NCBI RefSeq assembly: GCF_040654195.1
Contig: NZ_JBFAHM010000024.1
Span: 1 to 64,000, forward strand
Origin: Hamadaea sp013361475
Lineage (GTDB): Bacteria; Actinomycetota; Actinomycetes; Mycobacteriales; Micromonosporaceae
Direction: 5' to 3'
DNA: 64,000 nt
This document shows, in pieces, positions 16,313 through 24,162 of the stretch (position 1 is its first letter; every line of letters starts with the position of its first letter). The translations under genes were made by a program, and so were the position numbers. The notes under the pieces were generated by a model. The model made no database searches. It was not told the origin of the DNA and worked only from the letters and a program-made list of their open reading frames with translations.

Positions 16313-16792
16313 GTGGACTTCACGGACTTCGTCGTCATCCTCGCCGGGACGCTGACCGCGCTCACCGGCGGTCTCCTCTTCTGCTTCGCCGTCGCGAACA
16401 ACCTCGCGCTGAAGCTCGTCGACGACCGCACCTATGTGACGGTCGTGCAGAAGACGAACCTGCGGATCGTGAACCCCGTCTTCCTGCCCGCCTTCCTCGG
16501 GCCGGTCCTGCTGCTGCCGCTCGCGACGATCCTGGCCGCCGGGACGGGCGCGTTCGGCTGGCTGCTCGCCGCGTCGATCGCGTACGTCGTGGGGCCGTTC
16601 GGCGTCACCGTCAGCCAGAACATCCCGCTGAACAAGCGGCTCGACGCGGTCGACGTGCCGACCGCGTCCGATGAGGAGTTGGCCGCCGCTCGTGGCTGGT
16701 TCGAGCAGCCGTGGATCGCCCGCCACACCGCGCGTACGGTGCTGGGCGTGATCGCGATCGTCCTGGTCTTCGTCGCCGCTGTCCGCCTCTAG
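16313..16792 (+). CDS. DUF1772-like four-helix membrane protein
   Basis: 159 aa, GTG start. Four hydrophobic segments are visible (about 5-28, 55-75, 82-102, 138-158). The FCFAVANNLALKLVDDRTYV segment and the QNIPLNKRL motif before the third loop match the DUF1772/anthrone-oxygenase-like family. Members sit in the cytoplasmic membrane; some homologues catalyse anthrone oxidation, but most are uncharacterised. Divergent from the LysR gene (61-bp gap), so regulation by it is plausible. Copy A of the dispersed palindrome follows the stop. Confidence 0.75.
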   Translation: MDFTDFVVILAGTLTALTGGLLFCFAVANNLALKLVDDRTYVTVVQKTNLRIVNPVFLPAFLGPVLLLPLATILAAGTGAFGWLLAASIAYVVGPFGVTVSQNIPLNKRLDAVDVPTASDEELAAARGWFEQPWIARHTARTVLGVIAIVLVFVAAVRL

Positions 16793-16804
16793 CGGCCCCG
16801 GCTT

Positions 16805-16871
16805 GGCGCTGGATCAGGGTTCCGGGCCGAATCTTGAGCCAAGATTCGACCGAGAACCCTGATCCAGCGCC
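16805..16871. repeat. dispersed intergenic palindrome, copy A
   Basis: Outer arms of 17 bp (16805-16821 and 16855-16871; GCGCTGGATCAGGGTT type) and a 9-bp inner pair CGAATCTTG/CAAGATTCG form a nested hairpin. It sits between the convergent ends of the DUF1772-like and Ohr genes. The same sequence recurs at 28696, 52055 and 60348. A role as bidirectional terminator is likely. Confidence 0.85.
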
Positions 16872-16888
16872 CAACGCGGCGAGCCGAG

Positions 16889-17299
16889 CTACTCGATGAC
16901 GATCTGGACGGGGATGTTGCCCCGGGTCGCGTTCGAGTACGGGCACACCTGGTGGGCGGCCGCGACGAGTTCCTCGCCCGGTGCACCGGCGAGGTGGTCG
17001 GGCAGCTCGACACGCATCACCACGGACAGCGAGAAGCTGCCGTCCTCGTGGTGGTGCAGCCCGACTTCGGCGGTGGCGGCGCTGCCTCCGGCGTCGATCC
17101 GGCGGCGCCGGGCGGTCGCCTGGAGCGCGGAGATGAAGCAGGCCGCGTAACCGGCGGCGAACAGTTGCTCCGGGTTGGTGCCGTCGCCGTCGCCGCCGAA
17201 CTCCTTCTGCAGGGCCAGCTTGACGTCGAGGCGGCCGTCGCTGGTCACCGCGCGGGTGTCCCGGCCGGCGGAGGTGGCGACCGCGGTGTACACGCTCAT
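16889..17299 (-). CDS. ohr: organic hydroperoxide resistance protein (Ohr/OsmC family)
   Basis: 136 aa from ATG at 17299, with GAAAGG as ribosome-binding site. The Ohr signature is complete: reactive Cys54 in YAACFISAL and resolving Cys119 in HQVCPYSNATRGN, with the N-terminal PEQLFAAG segment before the first cysteine. Ohr reduces organic hydroperoxides with lipoyl-dithiol electron donors in the cytoplasm. It is divergent from a TetR gene, and two inverted repeats occupy the 89-bp gap, replacing the MarR-type OhrR control often seen elsewhere. Its 3' end meets palindrome copy A. Confidence 0.9.
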   Translation of the reverse strand: MSVYTAVATSAGRDTRAVTSDGRLDVKLALQKEFGGDGDGTNPEQLFAAGYAACFISALQATARRRRIDAGGSAATAEVGLHHHEDGSFSLSVVMRVELPDHLAGAPGEELVAAAHQVCPYSNATRGNIPVQIVIE

Positions 17300-17327
17300 G
17301 AGACGCACCTTTCGGGAGAGGAACCAG

Positions 17328-17376
17328 ACAGACCTGTCTGTTCGATGTTGGGCCGAGAATAGACAGACCTGTCTGG
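17328..17376. promoter_or_regulatory. twin TetR operators between ohr and its regulator
   Basis: ACAGACCTGTCTGT (17328-17341) and ACAGACCTGTCTGG (17363-17376) are 6-bp-arm inverted repeats around CT, 35 bp centre to centre. Both lie in the divergent ohr/tetR gap, and the second almost abuts the TetR leader. Confidence 0.75.
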
Positions 17377-17388
17377 TAAAGTCAAGCC

Positions 17389-17949
17389 ATGACGACCGTC
17401 AAGGAGAGCCCCGCCCGCCGGCGCATCCTCGACACCGCGACCGCGCTCTTCTACGGCGAGGGCGTCCACGCCGTCGGCGTCGACCGGATCATCGCCGAGG
17501 CGGGCGTGGCGAAAGCGACCTTCTACCACCACTTCCCCGCCAAGGACGACCTCGTCCGGTCCTATCTGGACGAGCAATACGCCCGCCAGCGGGAGTCGTT
17601 CGGCGTCGTCCGCGCCCGTGCGCTGACGCCACAGGAGACGATCGCCGAGATCTTCGAATACATGATCAAGTTCGGCACGGATCCGGGCTACCGGGGGTGC
17701 CCGTTCATCAACGTCGCGGCCGAGTATCCCGATCCGCGCGATCCCGTCCGCCAGATCGTGGAGCAGCAGCGCGCGTGGACCCGCGCGACCTTCCGCGAGC
17801 TGCTGGCCGCGGCCGGCGATCCGGACCCGGACCGGGGGGCGGGCGTCCTGATGCTGCTGCGCGACGGTGTCGCCGTGGGCAGCGATCTCGACGACACCGA
17901 AGCGCTGCGAGCCGTCACGCGAGACGCCGTCACGCGCGTACTGAATTAG
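17389..17949 (+). CDS. TetR-family regulator of the ohr region
   Basis: 186 aa, ATG start. The HTH is VDRIIAEAGVAKATFYHHFP followed by AKDDLVRSYLDE. The ligand domain contains GYRGCPFINVAAEYPDP, with one conserved Cys in the common TetR_C GCPF motif. The gene is divergent from ohr with two inverted-repeat operators in between, and the next gene (aminotransferase) starts 10 nt after its stop, so regulator and aminotransferase are probably co-transcribed. The Cys could serve as an oxidant sensor (inference). Confidence 0.9.
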   Translation: MTTVKESPARRRILDTATALFYGEGVHAVGVDRIIAEAGVAKATFYHHFPAKDDLVRSYLDEQYARQRESFGVVRARALTPQETIAEIFEYMIKFGTDPGYRGCPFINVAAEYPDPRDPVRQIVEQQRAWTRATFRELLAAAGDPDPDRGAGVLMLLRDGVAVGSDLDDTEALRAVTRDAVTRVLN

Positions 17950-17959
17950 GCTGACTCGG

Positions 17960-18724
17960 GTGGACCTGATCACCGTCGAGATCGACGGCGCCGCTCCGAC
18001 GCCCGCCCAGCTTCAGACGCTGGCGTTGGCACCGTATGGGCACTTCACCGCGATGCAGGTCCGCGACGGTCGCGTGCGGGGTCTCGAGCTGCATCTGGAC
18101 CGGCTCACCCAGGCCAACGCCGAGATGTTCGACGCCGGGCTCGACGGCGACCATGTCCGGGCGCTCATCCGGCACGCGCTCGGCGACCTCGCCGACGCGT
18201 CGGTGCGCGTACTGATCTTCGGTGAACAGCCAGGCGATCCGGTCACCACGGTGGTCACCGTCCGCCCGCCGTTCCACTCCCCCGCGACGACCAGCCTGCT
18301 GCCCGTCGACTACTCGCGTACCGTGGCGCATCTCAAGCGCACCAACGACTTCGGGCAGGCGTACTGGGGTCGGCACGCGGCGCGCGCGGGCTTCGGCGAC
18401 GCACTGCTCGTCACCCCCGGCGGCGCGGTGGCCGAGGCCGGCATCGCCAACGTCGGCTTCTGGGACGGCGCGCGCATCGTCTGGCCGGAGGCCCCCATGC
18501 TGCGGGGGATCACGCTCCAGGTGGTCCAGCCCCGGCTCGCGCCTCCCCAGCTGCATCAAGTGATACGCCTGACGCAGTGCACCGATTTCACCAGTGCGTT
18601 CGTCACCAACTCGCGTGGTATCTCGGCGGTGACGCGGATCGGCGACCACGAGTACGCCGTGGACGCCGAGCTGATGCGCGAACTGCACCGGGCCTACGAG
18701 TCGGCGCCGGCCGATCCGATCTAG
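17960..18724 (+). CDS. class IV PLP-dependent aminotransferase
   Basis: 254 aa, GTG start 10 nt after the TetR gene. Fold type IV features: early Arg in RDGRVRGLELHLDRL, the candidate PLP lysine in AHLKRTNDFG, and the GAVAEAGIANVGFW segment that supplies the Glu for the pyridine nitrogen. The family includes branched-chain and D-amino-acid aminotransferases and aminodeoxychorismate lyase (PabC). The sequence is slightly shorter than the usual 270-300 residues and the exact substrate cannot be fixed. It converges on the siderophore-interacting protein gene with only 1 bp between stops. Confidence 0.82.
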   Translation: MDLITVEIDGAAPTPAQLQTLALAPYGHFTAMQVRDGRVRGLELHLDRLTQANAEMFDAGLDGDHVRALIRHALGDLADASVRVLIFGEQPGDPVTTVVTVRPPFHSPATTSLLPVDYSRTVAHLKRTNDFGQAYWGRHAARAGFGDALLVTPGGAVAEAGIANVGFWDGARIVWPEAPMLRGITLQVVQPRLAPPQLHQVIRLTQCTDFTSAFVTNSRGISAVTRIGDHEYAVDAELMRELHRAYESAPADPI

Positions 18725-18725
18725 G

Positions 18726-19610
18726 TCAGGCGCCCTCGGCCCTGCCCTGCCGCCAGTAGCCCATGAACGCCACCGAGCCCCGGTCGAGGCCGAACTCGGT
18801 GACCAGCGCTCGACGCAGGGTCTTGATGACCCCGGCCTCGCCGGCGAGCCAGGCGTACCGGCCGTCCGGGACGACCTCGGGGACCTCCCAGAGCAGCTGC
18901 TGATCGACGTCGACATCCTCCAACGTGGACGCACCGGCGCCGACCGGCACCGGGAGCATCCGCTCCGCGGCCGCGCGGACCGCCGCGATCAGCCGTACGC
19001 CGTGCGCCGCGCCGTCGCGGGGCAGCCACGTCACGGACACTCCGGCCGGGGCGGCGATCGGCAAGTGGTCGCCGGAGACCGGCACCTCCATCAGCGCGAC
19101 GCCTTGCGCGTCGGCGGGCAGCCGTTCGAGGATCCCCGCGATCGCCGGTACGGCGGTTTCGTCCCCGGCCAGCAGCACGCTGCCGAGCACGGCCGGCGGG
19201 TGGAAGTCGATCCCGCCGTGGACGCCGCCGTACAACGCGTCCGGGCCGTAGACGGCCAGTTCGTCGCCCGGCTGGACCTCGCCGGCCCAGCGGGACGCCG
19301 GACCGGTCACACCGTGCAGCGCGACGTCGAAGTCCACCTCCGCCGGCTCCGTACGCACGGCGCGAACCGTATAGGTGCGGATCGGATTCTGCCGCTCCGC
19401 CGGCAGGGCACGCCATTGCGCGTACCAGTCGTCTGTGACCGGAAGATCGCGCACCCCCCGGCCGGGCAGCGGCAGGATGAGCTTGAACCGCTGGTCGTAG
19501 CCGTTGTCGGCGAAGTCGCGCAGCGACTCGCCGCCGAGCGTGACCCGGACGAAGGAGGGGCTGAGGGGCGTGACCCGGACGACGCGGACCGGGAAGAGGC
19601 GGAACGGCAC
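18726..19610 (-). CDS. siderophore-interacting protein (FAD-dependent ferric reductase)
   Basis: 294 aa, ATG start. SIP/ViuB family: FAD-binding motif RTYTVR, LHGVTGPASRWAG segment, NAD(P)H-half signature GDETAVPAIAGIL, and the family-specific C-terminal AGEAGVIKTLRR and GYWRQGRAE. These cytoplasmic flavoproteins reduce ferric siderophores to release iron. An iron box overlaps the promoter immediately upstream, so the gene should be repressed by an IdeR/DmdR-type protein when iron is sufficient. No siderophore transporter is adjacent. Confidence 0.93.
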   Translation of the reverse strand: MPFRLFPVRVVRVTPLSPSFVRVTLGGESLRDFADNGYDQRFKLILPLPGRGVRDLPVTDDWYAQWRALPAERQNPIRTYTVRAVRTEPAEVDFDVALHGVTGPASRWAGEVQPGDELAVYGPDALYGGVHGGIDFHPPAVLGSVLLAGDETAVPAIAGILERLPADAQGVALMEVPVSGDHLPIAAPAGVSVTWLPRDGAAHGVRLIAAVRAAAERMLPVPVGAGASTLEDVDVDQQLLWEVPEVVPDGRYAWLAGEAGVIKTLRRALVTEFGLDRGSVAFMGYWRQGRAEGA

Positions 19611-19619
19611 ACGGTGAGG

Positions 19620-19638
19620 ATAGGTTAGGCTACCCTCA
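19620..19638 (-). promoter_or_regulatory. IdeR/DmdR-type iron box
   Basis: The 19-mer from 19620 to 19638 matches 16 of 19 positions of the actinobacterial iron box TTAGGTTAGGCTAACCTAA. It is framed by the perfect repeat GGTGAGG/CCTCACC and lies 10-28 bp upstream of the siderophore-interacting protein start. Confidence 0.8.
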
Positions 19639-19657
19639 CCGTGTCAAGCGCCTCCGG

Positions 19658-20431
19658 TCAGATCGACTTCTGATAGCCGCGGAAGCTGCGGATCGACAGG
19701 CCGACCAGTGCCAGCGCGAGGACGAGCAGCCCGCCGCCGAGCCGCGCGGTCGCCGCCCAGTCTGGACTCGCGCTCAGCGCAGTGCGGCCGATCTCGACCG
19801 CCCAGTTCACCGGGTTCGCCGCCGCGGCGTGCTGGATCCAGCCGGGCATCAGATCCCGAGCCATGAACGCCGTCGACAGGAAGGTCAGCGGCAGCAGCAG
19901 GAAGATGCTGAGGCCTATGATGGTCTCGCGCTGGCGCACGGCCAAGCCCATCGCGGTCGACAAGCCGTTGAACACCGTCCCGAGCAGTACGCACGCCGCC
20001 AGCAGCGCCGCGACGCCGCCGACGCCGCCCGGGAACTGCGCCCCGGCGAGCCACCCGAGCAGCACGATGATCAGCGACTGGACGATCGTGCTGACCGCCG
20101 CCTCGATGACTCCCGCGTTGACGATGGCGCTCCGGCGGATCGGGGCGACCAGGAAGCGGTTCAGCGTGCCGCGATCGATCTCGTCGATGGCGGCCATGCC
20201 GGACCACATGTTCGCCGAGACCGCGTTCATCACGACGACCCCCGGGATCAAATAGTCCAGATAGGACGACGAGCCGAAGCCGGGCAGTTCGACGATCCGC
20301 TTGAACAACGCCCCGAACAGGAACAGCCACACAGCCGGTTGCACCAGCGTGATGACGAGCACCGCGGGCTGCCGGAACAGCGCCTTGAGCCGCCGGTGCG
20401 TCATCCACCAGGTCTGCGTCAGCAGGTTCAT
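19658..20431 (-). CDS. ABC-2 type transport permease (daunorubicin-resistance-like)
   Basis: 257 aa from ATG at 20431, overlapping the ATPase gene by 4 bp (ATGA). Six hydrophobic segments are visible with the ABC-2 arrangement: LVITLVQPAVWLFLFGALFK, DYLIPGVVVMNAV, and LLPLTFLSTAFMARDLMPGW with the conserved P-L-T-F/L-S-x-x-F motif. With its ATPase it should form a DrrAB-type exporter for lipophilic compounds. A divergently regulated MFS exporter and PadR gene upstream suggest a drug-efflux locus. Confidence 0.92.
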   Translation of the reverse strand: MNLLTQTWWMTHRRLKALFRQPAVLVITLVQPAVWLFLFGALFKRIVELPGFGSSSYLDYLIPGVVVMNAVSANMWSGMAAIDEIDRGTLNRFLVAPIRRSAIVNAGVIEAAVSTIVQSLIIVLLGWLAGAQFPGGVGGVAALLAACVLLGTVFNGLSTAMGLAVRQRETIIGLSIFLLLPLTFLSTAFMARDLMPGWIQHAAAANPVNWAVEIGRTALSASPDWAATARLGGGLLVLALALVGLSIRSFRGYQKSI

Positions 20432-21456
20432 GCCGCCACCTCCAGCGTCTGCTCGCCCACGTGCTCGTCCGTCTGCCCGGCCGTTTTCGCGCCGGTCTTC
20501 TCCGCGTCGAACCGGCGTCCGGTGTAGCGCAGGTAGACGTCGTCCAGCGACGGACGGGCGACGGTCACCGCCGCCACCGGTACGCCCGCCCGGTCGAGCG
20601 CGGCGAGGATGCCGGGCACGGCTGCCGCGCCGTCGTCGGCGCGGGCGCTGACCGTCGCACCGTCCACGGTGGTCTCGCGCACGCCGGGCAGCTCGCCGAG
20701 CACCGTCGCCACCTCGTTTCCGGCGGGCTGCCGCAGCCGCAGGTGAACGGCGTCGCCACGGAGTTCGCCCTTGAGCGCCTCCGGTTCGCCTTCGGCGACG
20801 ACGCGCCCGTCGTCGACGATCGCCAGCCGGGCGGCCAGCCGGTCCGCCTCGTCCAGGTAGTGCGTCGTGAGGACCACAGCCAGCGAGTCGTCGGCGGCCA
20901 GCCGGGCGATCTCGGCCCAGAGGGCGGCCCGCGCCTCGGGGTCGAGCCCGGTGGTGGGCTCGTCGAGGAACAGCACCTGCGGGCGGTGCACCAGGCCCAG
21001 CGCCACGTCCAGCCGTCGCTGCATCCCGCCCGAGTACGCCTTGACCGGCCGCCCCGCCGCCTCGGTCAGCCCGAACCGATCCAGGAGTTCGGCGACCCGC
21101 TTCTTCAGGCCGGCGCCGGACAGCCCGTAGAGGCGGCCCTGCAGCATCAGGTTGTCCCGGCCGGTGGCGGCCGGATCGGCGCCCGAGCGCTGCGCCACCA
21201 CCCCGATCACCCGGCGTACGCGATCGGGCTCGCGCAGCACGTCGAACCCGGCGACCGTGGCCGTCCCGCTGTCGGGACGTGCGAGCGTGGTCAGAATCTT
21301 GATCGTGGTGGACTTGCCGGCGCCGTTCGGGCCCAGCAGCCCGAACACCTCGCCCGGCTGGACGGTCAACGACAGCCCGTCCAGCGCCCGGACGTCGCCG
21401 GGATAGGTTTTGACGAGGGCCTCGGCCACGACGGCCGGCCCTGCGGTGTCTCGCAT
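20428..21456 (-). CDS. ABC transporter ATP-binding protein (DrrA family)
   Basis: 342 aa, ATG start with GGAGGAGAAG just upstream. Walker A GPNGAGKST, Q-loop VVAQRSG, signature YSGGMQRRLD, Walker B LFLDEPTTGLD and H-loop THYLDEADRL are all present. The DrrA-type C-terminal domain (about 225-310) ends with ARPSLDDVYLRYTGR, and an extra acidic tail of about 25 residues follows. It partners the permease encoded by the overlapping downstream gene. Confidence 0.94.
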   Translation of the reverse strand: MRDTAGPAVVAEALVKTYPGDVRALDGLSLTVQPGEVFGLLGPNGAGKSTTIKILTTLARPDSGTATVAGFDVLREPDRVRRVIGVVAQRSGADPAATGRDNLMLQGRLYGLSGAGLKKRVAELLDRFGLTEAAGRPVKAYSGGMQRRLDVALGLVHRPQVLFLDEPTTGLDPEARAALWAEIARLAADDSLAVVLTTHYLDEADRLAARLAIVDDGRVVAEGEPEALKGELRGDAVHLRLRQPAGNEVATVLGELPGVRETTVDGATVSARADDGAAAVPGILAALDRAGVPVAAVTVARPSLDDVYLRYTGRRFDAEKTGAKTAGQTDEHVGEQTLEVAA

Positions 21457-21558
21457 CTTCTCCTCCGGTGGGTACGCGTACCGGCACCGGCGAGACGGTT
21501 ATCCTTGCTGGTGCGACCGGGCAATCGGGCCGCCTCGCGGTTCGGTTCGCTCTGGTTT

Positions 21559-21592
21559 GCCCCGGCGAGGTGTTGCAGCACCGCGCCGGGGC
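21559..21592. terminator. strong hairpin between padR and the ABC operon
   Basis: GCCCCGGCG/CGCCGGGGC arms (21559-21567, 21584-21592) with an inner GGTG/CACC pair. On the minus strand it lies directly after the padR stop. On the plus side a GCTTTT run follows, so it can work in both directions. Confidence 0.7.
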
Positions 21593-21600
21593 GCTTTTCG

Positions 21601-22254
21601 TCAGGCCGCCGGTCTCCCTTCGGCCGTCAATTCCTCCATGACGCTCAGCAGCTTGCTCGGGTCGGCTCCGTTCTCGTGCCACTCCCGCCACTGCTTCGCG
21701 CCCGGCAGCGTGCCGTCACGCAGTTCGCCGAGCAGCCCTTCGATCCAATCGGCCTCGGCTCGGCGTACGGCGAGGTCGTATTCGGCCTCCAGCAGGAAGA
21801 TCCGGGGAACGGGCGCGGCGTCGAGTGTGGCCTGCGCCGCCGCGAGCTGCTCGGTCAAGTCGGCCAGCCGCTGCTCCAGCAATGCGACCACCTCGTCCGG
21901 CGGCAGTACGCCGATCAGCGACAGCCCCGCCTCGAACCGCGGGATCTCCCGCTCGGCGACGCCGACGATCTCCCGCAGCCAGTCGGTCAGCTCCGCCCGG
22001 CCGGCGTCGGTGATCTCGTAGACCGTCCGCTCCGGCCGCAGGCCCTGCCGCTCACTGTGGACCGCGCGGATGAAGTCGTGCTTCTCCAGGTTGCCGACGA
22101 CGGTGTAGAGCGAGCCCCACTTGATCGGCATGTCCCGGTCCTTGCCGCGTTCCCGCAACTCGGTCGCCAGCTCGTAAGGGTGCATGGGCTTGGCGAGCAG
22201 GTTGGCCAGGATCGCCAGGGCCAGCATGTTGCCGACCTTGCGCCGCTTCGCCAT
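21601..22254 (-). CDS. PadR-family transcriptional regulator
   Basis: 217 aa from ATG at 22254. The winged HTH is recognised by NMLALAILANLLAKPMHPYE, then MPIKWGSLYTVVGNLEKHDF and the EITDAGRAELTDWL wing. The C-terminal domain (about 105-217) is a longer Virulence-activator-like helical dimerisation domain. It lies between the ABC exporter operon (same strand, downstream) and the divergent DHA2-type exporter. Repeats in its promoter region suggest autoregulation and control of the MFS gene. Confidence 0.9.
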   Translation of the reverse strand: MAKRRKVGNMLALAILANLLAKPMHPYELATELRERGKDRDMPIKWGSLYTVVGNLEKHDFIRAVHSERQGLRPERTVYEITDAGRAELTDWLREIVGVAEREIPRFEAGLSLIGVLPPDEVVALLEQRLADLTEQLAAAQATLDAAPVPRIFLLEAEYDLAVRRAEADWIEGLLGELRDGTLPGAKQWREWHENGADPSKLLSVMEELTAEGRPAA

Positions 22255-22275
22255 CGCCCGCCCCCTGCTCTCGGG

Positions 22276-22306
22276 ATACTCGTTGGCGAGTATACGTTGG
22301 CGAGTA
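22276..22306. promoter_or_regulatory. candidate PadR operator
   Basis: ATACTCG-TTGG-CGAGTAT (22276-22293) is a perfect 7-bp inverted repeat. The half CGTTGGCGAGTA is repeated 14 bp further (22295-22306). The site is 22 bp upstream of the padR start and about 90 bp upstream of the divergent MFS start. Confidence 0.6.
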
Positions 22307-22397
22307 AGAGTGAGCAACATTGGCGAATCCCTGGACGTTTGAGCCCGGCGGGACGAGGCTACGGGTGGAGATCACACTTCGACTGGAGACCACGACC

Positions 22398-24050
22398 ATG
22401 ACCTCAGGACCCGGCCAGCCGCCGGCGACCAAGCACAGCCCGTGGCTCATTCTCGGCGTACTCTGCCTCGGGTTCTTCATGATCCTGCTGGACACGACGA
22501 TCGTGAACATCGCGATCCCGGACATGATCGACCGGCTCGGCGCCTCGCTCGATCAGATCCTCTGGATCCTCAACGCGTACATCTTGGTCTATGCGGTGCT
22601 GCTCATCACCGCGGGCCGCCTCGGCGACCTCTACGGTGCGAAACGGCTGTTCATCCTCGGCCTGATCATCTTCACGCTGGCCTCGGCGGCGTGTGGTCTC
22701 GCGCAGAACCCGGGTCAGCTCATCGCGTTCCGGGTGATCCAGGGCGTCGGCGGCGCGCTGCTGACACCACAGACCCTGTCCGTGCTGACCGTGATCTTCC
22801 CGCCGGAGCGACGCGGCGCCGCCTTCGGCATCTGGGGCGCGGTCGCCGGCGTCGCCACCATCACCGGCCCGACCCTCGGCGGCTGGCTCGTCACCAACTG
22901 GGACTGGCGCTGGATCTTCTACGTCAACGTCCCGGTCGGCATCATCGCCCTGATCATGGCCGTCATCGTCATGCCCGACCTGCGGCTGAACCGCAAACAC
23001 CAGCTCGACTGGGTCGGCACCCTGCTGATCACCCTCGCCCTGTTCCTCATCTGTTACGGCCTCATCGAAGGCCAGTCGCACGACTGGGGCGCGGCCTGGG
23101 GCCCGATCACCATCCCGGAGATCATCGGCGCCGGCGTCATCGTCCTGGCCGTCTTCCTGTGGCAGCAGTACGCCCAGCGCGACCGGGAGCCGCTGGTCCC
23201 GTTCCGGATCTTCGCCGACCGCAACTTCTCGCTGATGAACTGGGTCGTGGCGGCGATCGCGTTCGGCATGCTCGGCCTGTTCCTGCCGCTGATCATCTAC
23301 TTGCAGTCGGTGCTCGGCCTCACCGCGCTCCAAGCGGGCCTCGCCGTCGCGCCGATGTCGCTGGTCTCGATGGTCGTCGCGCCGTTCGCCGGGCGGCTGT
23401 CGGACAAGACCGGCGGCAAATGGGTGCTCTTCTTCGGCCTGAGCCTGTGGGTCGTCGGCCTGAGCATCGTGGTCTTCTCCGCCCAGGTGAACTCCAACCG
23501 CGGCGACCTGATCCCGGGCCTGCTCGTCGCCGGGCTCGGCCTCGGCTGCACGTTCGCGCCGCTGCAGACCATCGCGATGCGCAACATCCAGCCGCAGGTG
23601 GCCGGAGCGGCCTCCGGCATGATCAACACCACCCGCCAGCTCGGCGGCGTCATCGGCTCCGCGGCCGTCGGCGCGCTGCTGCAGAACCAGCTGGTCACCC
23701 AGCTCACCAGCAGCGCCGAGGAGAACGCGACCGCGCTGCCGGCGGAGCAGCAGAGCCGGTTCATCGACGCCTTCAAGGACGCCAGCTCCGGCAGCCTCGA
23801 AGTGGGAGCCGGCCAGAGCGGAGCCTCGTTGCCGCCCAACACTCCGCAGGCCATCGTCGAGCTGGCCCTCAAGACGTTCCACGAGGGCTTCACCGCGGCC
23901 ATGAAGAGCACCATGGTGCTGCCGCTGATCGTGCTCGGCTTGGCGGCGCTGACCGTGTTGTTCGTCCGCAACAACGGCAAGGCGGTGACTCCACCCGCTC
24001 CTACGGCGACCGGCGCGGCCTCGCCCGAGACGACCCGCGTCGACTCCTGA
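22398..24050 (+). CDS. DHA2-family (14-helix) MFS drug exporter
   Basis: 550 aa from ATG at 22398, preceded by GGAG at 9 nt; an upstream in-frame start at 22320 has no such site. About 14 transmembrane helices. DHA2 motif D1 appears as LDTTIVNIAIPDM, motif A as GRLGDLYGAKR, and motif C region as GPTLGGWLV. A periplasmic loop near residues 440-500 is rich in Ser, Ala and Glu. Proton-driven multidrug export is the expected role. Divergent from padR and followed by its own terminator. Confidence 0.93.
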   Translation: MTSGPGQPPATKHSPWLILGVLCLGFFMILLDTTIVNIAIPDMIDRLGASLDQILWILNAYILVYAVLLITAGRLGDLYGAKRLFILGLIIFTLASAACGLAQNPGQLIAFRVIQGVGGALLTPQTLSVLTVIFPPERRGAAFGIWGAVAGVATITGPTLGGWLVTNWDWRWIFYVNVPVGIIALIMAVIVMPDLRLNRKHQLDWVGTLLITLALFLICYGLIEGQSHDWGAAWGPITIPEIIGAGVIVLAVFLWQQYAQRDREPLVPFRIFADRNFSLMNWVVAAIAFGMLGLFLPLIIYLQSVLGLTALQAGLAVAPMSLVSMVVAPFAGRLSDKTGGKWVLFFGLSLWVVGLSIVVFSAQVNSNRGDLIPGLLVAGLGLGCTFAPLQTIAMRNIQPQVAGAASGMINTTRQLGGVIGSAAVGALLQNQLVTQLTSSAEENATALPAEQQSRFIDAFKDASSGSLEVGAGQSGASLPPNTPQAIVELALKTFHEGFTAAMKSTMVLPLIVLGLAALTVLFVRNNGKAVTPPAPTATGAASPETTRVDS

Positions 24051-24061
24051 GAAATCTTCTT

Positions 24062-24095
24062 CCGGCGGGGCGATGAGTTTTCGTCGCCCCGCCGG
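24062..24095 (+). terminator. terminator of the MFS gene
   Basis: Perfect 12-bp arms CCGGCGGGGCGA/TCGCCCCGCCGG around a 10-nt loop, starting 12 bp after the MFS stop. Confidence 0.75.
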
Positions 24096-24162
24096 TATAT
24101 CCGGACGTCCACTTTCACCGGCCCACCCCGGGCCACCGTGGCGTACCGGAAGGATCATCACG

